From positions 188,323,127 through 188,387,126 of the forward strand of contig NC_135497.1 of NCBI RefSeq assembly GCF_052857255.1: DNA of 64,000 nucleotides, given 5' to 3'. This document shows, piece after piece, positions 57,116 through 64,000 of the stretch. The notes below the pieces were generated by a model. That model worked only from the letters and a program-made list of their open reading frames with translations. It was not told the origin of the DNA and searched no databases. The DNA is from Amblyomma americanum. Taxonomy: Eukaryota > Arthropoda > Arachnida > Ixodida > Ixodidae. Both the position numbers and the translations under genes were made by a program. Numbering within the stretch: the stretch's first letter is position 1; every line of letters begins with the position of its first letter.

Positions 57116-59090
57116 CCACAGTTGCGCTGATGGATCAGTGATAAGTTCCGCCGTCAACAACGTTAAATCCGCCTCATGCGGTAGAAGCCCATTTGTGGCC
57201 CAGTCGGATAGAGTGGTAAGCGATGAGCTGCGTAACGCAGGGCATTGCCAGAGCATATGAGATAAAGAGCAGTACGCCTCCCCACAGTCTGGACGGTGGG
57301 GTTCTACATTAGGCGCGAAGTGACTAAATCGGCCCCTGGAGGGGAACGACACCGTTCGGAGCATGCGAAAGGCCGACGATTGTGGTCTAGTAAGTGCAGG
57401 ATGTGGTAGCGGATACGCCCGCCGAGCAAGTTGGTAATGTGCCAAGATTTCATGGAACGTGAGAAGCAAATCCCTGTACAGTCCTAAGTCGCCGCCCGTA
57501 AGTCCACCGGAACCGCCGCGGTGTGTAAGACCTCGCGCACAGTTACGGGCCAACTCATTGGCGTTAACAACTTCAGAGTGCACATTGATTCCCATATGGG
57601 CCGGGAACCATTTGATGATATGAAAACCAGCAGCCCCCTCGCTGTCGAGGATGGCCGCCGCCTCCTTGGAAATCGAGCCGGAGGCGAACGCTCGGGCTGC
57701 AGGCCTGGAGTCTGTAAAGATATTGGGACGTAGAGGGTCCTTCAATGCTAGAGCTATAGCAACCTGCTCGGCTACTGTTGCAGAAACCTTCCTCACGGAT
57801 GCTGAGTTAATGAGAGTGCCATTGTAGTCAACTGAAACTACGGCATAGTGATCAGAGCGCCCGTACTGGGCGGCATCAACGAAACATGCAAGGTTTGGGG
57901 TGGCCGCAGCCATTTTTAACAGGGAACGAGCCCGGGCTATCCGGCGCTCTACATTGTATTGAGGGTGGACGTTACGTGGCGTGGGATCTACATGCAACGT
58001 ATCTCGGACCATGGGTGATAGGGTCGCATTGTGCTCCATGATTTCCTGGTAACCACATCCAACGGATTCGAGGATGCGTCTCCCGGCTCGCGAAGATGAG
58101 AATCGTATTATTTGGGCCACTCGTTGGGCCTTGATCACCTCTGACAGGGTGTTGTGCATGCCTAGTTGCGTGAGACGCTCGGTGCTGGTAGTGAGGGGTA
58201 AACCCAGCACGCACTTGATGCTTTTTCGCATGCGGGCGTCGATTTTGGCCTCACCTCGTTTAGACCAGCGCAACGCGGAGGCTACATAGTTAACGTGGCT
58301 CATAAGAAACGCGTGTTAGAGTCTGAGGAGATTGCTCTCACTTAAACCCCACCTACGATTCGAGACTCGGAGAATAAGCCGAAGCATATTCTCCGTCTTG
58401 GAGGTAATGCCCCCGCGAGATTCTAGCAAGAGTCCGAGGACCCTGATGGTATCCACTCTGTGGATTTGTTGTCCGCCCCTCGTATAGAGGGCTATGGGAA
58501 TTTGATCTAAGGGTGTGGAATACCGAACCCCCCGTCGGGTGGGCCTATACAATAGTAGTTCGGACTTGGTTGGTGACAGACTCAGGCCCGTGTCTAGCAG
58601 GAAGTGTTCTGTGACGTCGAGCGCCTCTTGGAGCGCACTCTCAACTGCAGCGTCAGACCCTCCCATGCACCACACTGTAATATCATCCGCGTAGAGGGCG
58701 TGACCCGTTCCTCTTACTGTGACCAGTCTGTCCGAGAGGCCCTTCATGGCGATATTAAACAGTAGGGGAGAAAGGACCGCCCCTTGTGGGGTGCCTCTCA
58801 CTCCCAATGTAAATTCCTGGGATTTGACTTGGCCTATTTTGACAGTGGCCTTGCGATCCCTGAGAAAGGAGCTAACGTACGCATGGAATCGTGGCCCAAG
58901 GCCCAGGTCCGAGATGGCGTCTAGCACGAACCGGTGCAAGATGTTATCAAATGCCTTGGCCAAGTCTAGGGCGAGGATGCCCCGAGTATTCCTAGTATCG
59001 TCATCGATTATCTGCCTCTTTATAAGTAGCACGACGTCCTGTGTGGAGAGTGCCGGCCGAAAGATGGAAGGAAACTGCCGCCGTGGTGGG
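57116..59090 (-). pseudogene. I/R1-like LINE ORF2: reverse transcriptase plus RNase H, one in-frame stop
   Basis: Encodes the enzyme that copies LINE RNA at the target site. The first frame (59116-58316) has STQDVVLLIKRQ, LDLAKAFDN, GTPQGAVLSPLLFN (near residues 108-121) and the catalytic HALYADDITVW (YADD, residues 142-145). A TAA at 58316-58318 breaks it. The same frame goes on with HAFLMSHVNYVASAL (58315 onward), then a connection domain and RNase H. Visible RNase H residues are Asp in FVDAA, Glu in AEQVA and Asp in FTDSRPA; the fourth acidic position reads NANELAR. A Cys/His cluster (CGEAYCSLSHMLWQC) ends it. The 5' end is truncated before STQDV. The single stop suggests a fairly young copy. 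Confidence 0.88.
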
Positions 59091-59285
59091 GAAGGCCTCT
59101 TTCCCCAACGACGCAATTAGCCCCGGATGGTCAAACAACGGAGCGTCCGCCTCGCCAAAGCTGCTGGTCGGCGAACCCTTTCTCCCGCAACCAAAGGAAG
59201 ATGCCTGCGTTGTTGACGCCGCCGTCGTGGCGGCGCTCAGGCGATTGCTCCACGCTGGCGCCTCACTGAAGAAAGTATGTTGACC

Positions 59286-59535
59286 GTAGCGGTGGCCGAG
59301 AGGTTGAGCATCCGTCTCCCATGCGGGAGGTGTGGGGTTCGATCCCCAGTACCGCCGGGTACCCACCGCTGATACAATGGGTACAAGATTTCCCGTGGTC
59401 TGGTGCTTGGCTTATTCAGGGTGAAATGCTTAAGAAAGGGGTCTTTGACCCCACCTTGAGAAGTCGAAAATACCTTGTGCCATGGCACTCTTTGGCCATA
59501 GATGCCCTTGCGCCATAAAAATCCTTAATTATCAT
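59286..59535 (+). mobile_element. near full-length SINE (second family) with 18-bp target duplication
   Basis: Has the tRNA-like head (GTAGCGGTGGCCGAGAGGTT; B box GGTTCGATCCCCAG), body and end GCCCTTGCGCCATAAAAATC then CTTAATTATCAT. The flanks GAAGAAAGTATGTTGACC (59268-59285) and GAAGAGAGTATGTTGACC (59536-59553) differ at one base. This is the best reference for the family in the window. Confidence 0.93.
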
Positions 59536-59553
59536 GAAGAGAGTATGTTGACC

Positions 59554-60671
59554 ACTCACGGGAAGTCTGGTGCGAAAATTGCTCCCCGGTTGGCGGTCTG
59601 CGTTCTTAGAAGCTGTCTTTGAACACTATCATCGCCGCCCTAGGCCGCGCTCAATTTAAACCTGGCTAAGAATCTTCGAGATAAAGCACCAAAAGCAGCT
59701 TCAATAATCTGGTGCAGCATGGAAGCAGTTGCGCGTTGCTCCGATCATTCGATGATCAACCTGGTCGCATCTTGCGTCACAAAGTGATAAAGCCGCGTGC
59801 CGACTGCTTCCAGCACGAACAAACACTACAAAGCTTCGCGGCAATCACGCGTTCCGAATTCCGATCCGCAAATTTGTGGCCACGGGGTAGGCGATGGAGG
59901 CCACAGTCCCGCTCGACCTTGAGTGGAGCGCTGTACCTTGGGAGGCCTCCTTGCGGTCGGGGCGTCGCGCGCGCCGCGGCTCCAAGGCGTGGTAAAGGGG
60001 GCGCGCGGCTGATTTATGTCCCCGGCCACGGAGTCCGTCCCTGGGCGTCAGAGGTTTCATTTGGCGAGAAACACGACGCGCCCCCGCCTAATGATGGCGG
60101 AGACCGATGGCCGGACGCAGCAAGATTCACGGCCGCCTTGGCGGCTTCCGCGCCGCTCGCGACGAGCGAGGTTCCCCGCCCTCCTCCTCCTCTGGCCCGG
60201 CTCGCGACTGCCGCTTCCCCCTTGCCGGGCTGCTGCGAAGGGCGCCCAGTCCCGTTTTCTTTTGCCCCGGCTTCCGCTTAACTGCGCGCGCGGATCGCGA
60301 GAGGCGTAGAGCGATAACTTTAGATGGAGAGTATGTCAACCTCTCCATAATGACCTGTGGAAAAGACGTCAGCCGTTCGTGGTTCTTTTCTCTTTAGGGC
60401 AGGACGGGTAGAGCGAAGAACGAAAGGTCTGAGCGCCCGACGATTAGAGGGAATGGAGCGGAACTGAGTTCCGGGTTATGTCTAGATGCATTTGCCACCA
60501 GGGGGGGTTACACATTGCGTGCCGTGTTTACGGAAGCGAAATAATGCAGTTGAATGAACCTAAATTAATCATGAGAGGAACAGGGCATTTCCCCTTTTTC
60601 CGGCAGGTAGCTCGTTCTTCAGCAGAAGTTAGCCCAAAAAATCTATGGGCTACTGACACCATCGCGTAGGG
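59554..60671. other. no gene recognised; GC-rich centre
   Basis: 59.87-60.31 kb is GC-rich with overlapping frames on both strands and no motifs. The 59.10-59.27 kb flank of the SINE also has a plus frame (GKASFPNDAISPGWSNNG) that I could not place. Confidence 0.3.
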
Positions 60672-61123
60672 CAGAGGTCTCAAAATCATATCGCGACGCG
60701 GACCGCACTGGTTGAATTTTGTCTCCCAGGGACCATAGCCGAAAAGAGGAGAGAGGGTGGAGAGGGGCTCCAATGTCAGAAAAAAAGGGTGAACAGTAAG
60801 CAGAAGTACGTAAGAGCAAATTCAAGCAAAAGAAAATCAACGCGAATAAGTAAAACGCTGCCGTGAAGAGGGCTATTTGTGAACAAACGTTTCTGAATTT
60901 TTCTCAGTTTTTTCCTCTTTTCTGCCTTGTTCAAACACCTAGGTCATTTTCATGAAAAGCTAGCGATTGAGGAGACAGGGATCACCCAAAGATGAGGTAT
61001 TATATGTTGGTGCAGCTTATCAAAGAGTGAAAAAGAGAGAAGATTTTTAGAACAAAGGCTAAATCCTTAGGGCCTAGCGGCCCTCACGACAAGGCTTTGC
61101 GGGCCGCGTTTTTGAGACCTCTG
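60672..61123. mobile_element. hAT-like non-autonomous element, ~452 bp
   Basis: The left end CAGAGGTCTCAAAA (60672) and the reverse complement of the right end, CAGAGGTCTCAAAA (ending at 61123), are identical. GCGGACCGCA and GCGGCCCGCA follow inside. The sequence fits the CAGNGGTTCTCAAA-type ends of hAT transposons. The 8-bp flanks GCGTAGGG and CCGTAGGT agree at six positions, as an aged hAT target duplication would. No transposase. Confidence 0.68.
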
Positions 61124-62816
61124 CCGTAGGTTGTAAGCGGCAGCTGTGGTATTGTTGCGCAGCTGCTGCAAAAATGATCGTCACGTTCGGCAAGAATCTA
61201 AACACAGCCAGCGCCACTTGTGCTCAAAGAGCTGCAGACAACAGGAACGGACGCTACGAGTGCACAGAACTAAAGAACGTGAAGTGTTATAATATATTTC
61301 GCACAGGCGTTTATATCCGTTGTGCCGCTATCTTGTTTGCTCCACATGCCTGAGAGAGGACCAGGCTTTTTCTCGAGTGAGAAGCACCTGTTTGCGAGAG
61401 AGGCCGGAGCACCTGCCAGTGAATTAAGAAACAGAGTAGATAAGAAAAGATGGAGAGGTTACGAAGAATAAGCCACCGATTTGCCAGGCTGCAATGGGGG
61501 AAATGGAAGAGAGCATATGAAGGCGATTTAGGGAAGAGAGCAGAGTTAAAAAAGAAAGAGTGTCAATTACGTACTTTGCGTATGGCAAATTCATATCTGA
61601 TGCCGTAGGCACGACTCCCCGAATAAAAAGGTCAGCGCCTGACAAACCTTCAGAGTCTACGATCACTGCGGGCACTGTCTGAGGAACTCCATATCAGACA
61701 ACAACGGGTGAGGATCAGCATGGCAGCTGTCTCTCGGCATCATACCCGGGGCAATCAAAGAATAAGTGCGCTCTATAATTTCGTCATATCTGCAAGTAAC
61801 GCAAGCACGGATGGCAGCCATACCGACGGAAACGGAGTACTGGTTTGTTAACGCAGTGATATGGGGCTTAGTCTACGGTCTGTATTTTCTAGAGACGAGG
61901 TCTATGATGTCGAATGCAAGCGACGAACGCCATAATTTTAGTTTAAGAGAGTCTTAACAGTTTTCTCCTGCAATATGTACCATCTCGTAAGGAGTCAAAG
62001 CTAGAACGGAAGATGGTCTTAAGCATGACGCAACTGGTTTGTCGACACTAATGTAGAGGCCGCATCACGGTATGGCAAAGGCACTCAGCCCAAAACATTA
62101 TGAACTGCGGCTCCTGCGTTGCACAGTGTACAAGACTGCACTGCACTGCCGGTGCGGCTTTGTGTATATTTCTGCTTCAGCTGGGCGAGGCGGACATTAT
62201 TATGCGAGTGTCCTGCGAGGAAAAAAAACTACTCAAGAAAAAAATTGTTTTCGTTTGACATCTGTGAAAATTTCCTTACAGTTTTCTCTTGTTAAACATT
62301 AAAGGTGAAGTGCGCAACACCGCACATGGACATACATGGCGGCGTTGTTCATGCAGAAAGTCAGAGATTTGCGCGAAACAGCAAAAACAAAAAGAATATA
62401 CCTAATTATATTGGATGATTTGACGTGTAGATAGAGTAGCGATATTTATAAGGTTCAGTAATAGTTTTTTATTCTTTTGTTTCTGAGTTGAAAGTGTTTT
62501 CTCGTCTCCAAACCAAAGATAGCAGCAACTAGTTTCTCTGAATTTTCTATCACCGTGCTCTCTTTCCCTCTCTTGTTGCGCTTTAGACAAGATTAATTTT
62601 ATTGTCGTCTAAGCCACATCACGTAGGGAAAGGCAGCCACTGCATCTGAATCACCAGCACCCCCAGCCTCCATTATATAATTAGAAGCTACCAAAACTCG
62701 CTGCTTGCTCACCATACCGCTTTCGCGCTGGCTTTCTCCCCGCACATAAGCGCAACAAAAAAAAAAATGAAAGAGAGAGAGAGACGAGAGCAAGGCAAAC
62801 TGACCAAATCAGCTCG
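61124..62816. other. no gene recognised
   Basis: Includes an 83-codon minus frame (61424-61675, with GLSGADLFIRGVVPTASD) that might be retroelement-derived, but nothing diagnostic is visible. Confidence 0.3.
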
Positions 62817-62838
62817 AACAACAACAACAACAACAAAA
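62817..62838. repeat. (AAC)n microsatellite
   Basis: About six ACA/AAC units just upstream of the GC-rich block. Confidence 0.9.
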
Positions 62839-62849
62839 CCGCCAGCAAG

Positions 62850-63650
62850 CGAGCCGGCGTGCAAAAAAAGGCTACTGAGTGCTTGAGTGGGTTATTAAAG
62901 AAACAAGGCCGGAAACCTCCGGGAAGTGGAGAAGCTCTTGCGCCCACCCCGGAGCGGCTTCGTTTGGTCCAGGGCCTCCTTCCTGGCTGTGCTCCTGCAG
63001 CGGTCGCGCGGACGAGAGCGCGGCCCTTATCTCGGCGGGTGGGACGGCATGGAGAGGGGGTCGCCGCGGAGCTTCGCGAGCGAGAGAAGGTAAAAAGAAA
63101 GGAAGGCAGCGGCAGAAAGAGCCGAGAGAGTGCCTCCTCCACCTGAGCGCGGTGGCCGAGAGCGAGGCCCCGAGCAGTTGGCCCGCTATTGCTGCCGCCG
63201 GCCATTTGGCCGAGCTCCTCCGGCTCTCGTGCCGACCATCACTCACGGCGCCACCCCTCGAGCTCGGGGCCACCGCCGCCACGCAGGCAGCCGTAATCCT
63301 GGGACGTGACCTTCCCAGCAGCCGGGCTTGGCGCCGCCAGGCCGTTTGTCCAGAGCGTCCCAGACCCGGCTTGCCCGACAACGGAGACGCCCGCAGTCCG
63401 CGTGTCGCGCGAAATCCGCGGATCGCCAGAGCGCTCTCCTTCTCGCGCAGGAAGGAGAGCCGGCCGTGCAGGCGCGTGCCCCGGAGCTTCTCTTATATCT
63501 TCGGCGCCCTTGTCCCGCTCCGCTGTCGCGCACTCCGAGGGAACAGCGATGAGCGCGGGCAGCTCTCCACCACCGCAAAAGTCCCCCTGCTTGCAGTGGC
63601 CGTCAAAGTGCCTCTGCTTGCGATTTATGGACCACAGAGAAGAGAAAACT
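62850..63650. other. GC- and CpG-rich block, possible promoter/5' exon region
   Basis: About 800 bp rich in CG dinucleotides, with long overlapping frames on both strands (up to 276 codons on plus, 174 on minus). This is expected when stop codons are scarce by composition. No frame shows a domain, signal peptide or splice chain I can support. A gene start near here is possible but unproven. Confidence 0.4.
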
Positions 63651-64000
63651 CCCTTCCACAGACTAAGCGGGTTGAGTCCAGTCATTCAATGCTCACTCAA
63701 CGAGACTGACGCTTATATCGAGCGTTTTTGCGTACTTTTATGCCTTGCGTTAGATTTCTGTACCGTGGTAGCTTCTGTGAAGGGCGGGTCATGCGGTGTT
63801 TACACGAGCGTAGTAATTGTGCCCAGTTGCTTTGTGACCACAATTTGCTGTCAAATAGATAATTGTGAGAGAAATGTGACCATTTAAGCCGCAGTGAGAA
63901 GAATAGCGACACAAGCTCTTAACTGGCTATCCGGGCAAAAAATGCACTGGAACTCGTATAAGTACAGCAATTCTAAAACCAACGCGCATTCAACTTTCTG

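Noticed and set aside
61424..61675. 83-codon minus frame with GLSGADLFIRGVVPTASD
   Set aside because: It seemed retroelement-like from memory, but no diagnostic motif could be seen.
62879..63709. 276-codon plus frame in the CpG-rich block
   Set aside because: Long frames occur in several phases on both strands here. The sequence is Arg/Ala/Ser-rich with no domain, so base composition explains it.

Overview
The window looks like arthropod nuclear DNA, most likely from a hard tick (inference). Three dispersed SINE families with tRNA-like heads, I/R1-like LINEs with zinc-knuckle ORF1 and RNase H, CR1-like LINEs, a mariner relic, a Ty3/gypsy relic and many short inverted-repeat transposons match what I know of tick genomes. 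There are no bacterial operons, no CRISPR array and no functional tRNA or rRNA gene. Most long open frames are chance frames in repeats or GC-rich DNA.

Layout. 1-7.1 kb: a frameshifted LINE ORF1 (minus), an (AT)n tract, two related tRNA-headed SINEs, a CR1-like 5' fragment with a 2A-like motif, possible LINE endonuclease debris split by a SINE, and a dead mariner. 7-20 kb: mostly non-coding, with two SINEs carrying clear target duplications, a TTAA-flanked inverted-repeat element, long (TTTC)n and (AAT)n tracts and a second inverted-repeat element. 20.7-24.7 kb: decayed LINE reverse transcriptase, a 1 kb inverted-repeat element, a fold-back element and a broken SGNH-esterase fragment. 24.7-34.8 kb: SINE and LINE scraps, a small inverted-repeat element and a CR1-like RT fragment.

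34.9-44.95 kb (+ strand): the only convincing host gene. A TATA box, a signal-peptide exon, three further exons with consensus splice sites and matching phases, a stop and an AATAAA signal predict a secreted protein of 189 residues. Its pattern recalls the group-7-allergen/JHBP-like (Takeout) lipid-binding fold, but the family call is tentative. Its large introns hold a 775 bp fold-back element and several retroposon fragments.

45-52.4 kb is largely featureless apart from an inverted-repeat element with CRE/E-box motifs. 52.4-59.6 kb is a nested transposon graveyard: a gypsy gag-protease remnant with an LTR-like region, then an I/R1-like LINE whose RT and RNase H share one frame broken by a single stop, with SINEs at the ends. 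59.6-64 kb holds a small hAT-like element and a strongly GC/CpG-rich block of about 0.8 kb that may be a promoter or 5' exon region.

Apart from the four-exon gene, the genes here do not work together. The window records successive insertions around one gene. All coordinates and matches were read by eye, so repeat ends are approximate unless bounded by a stated duplication.
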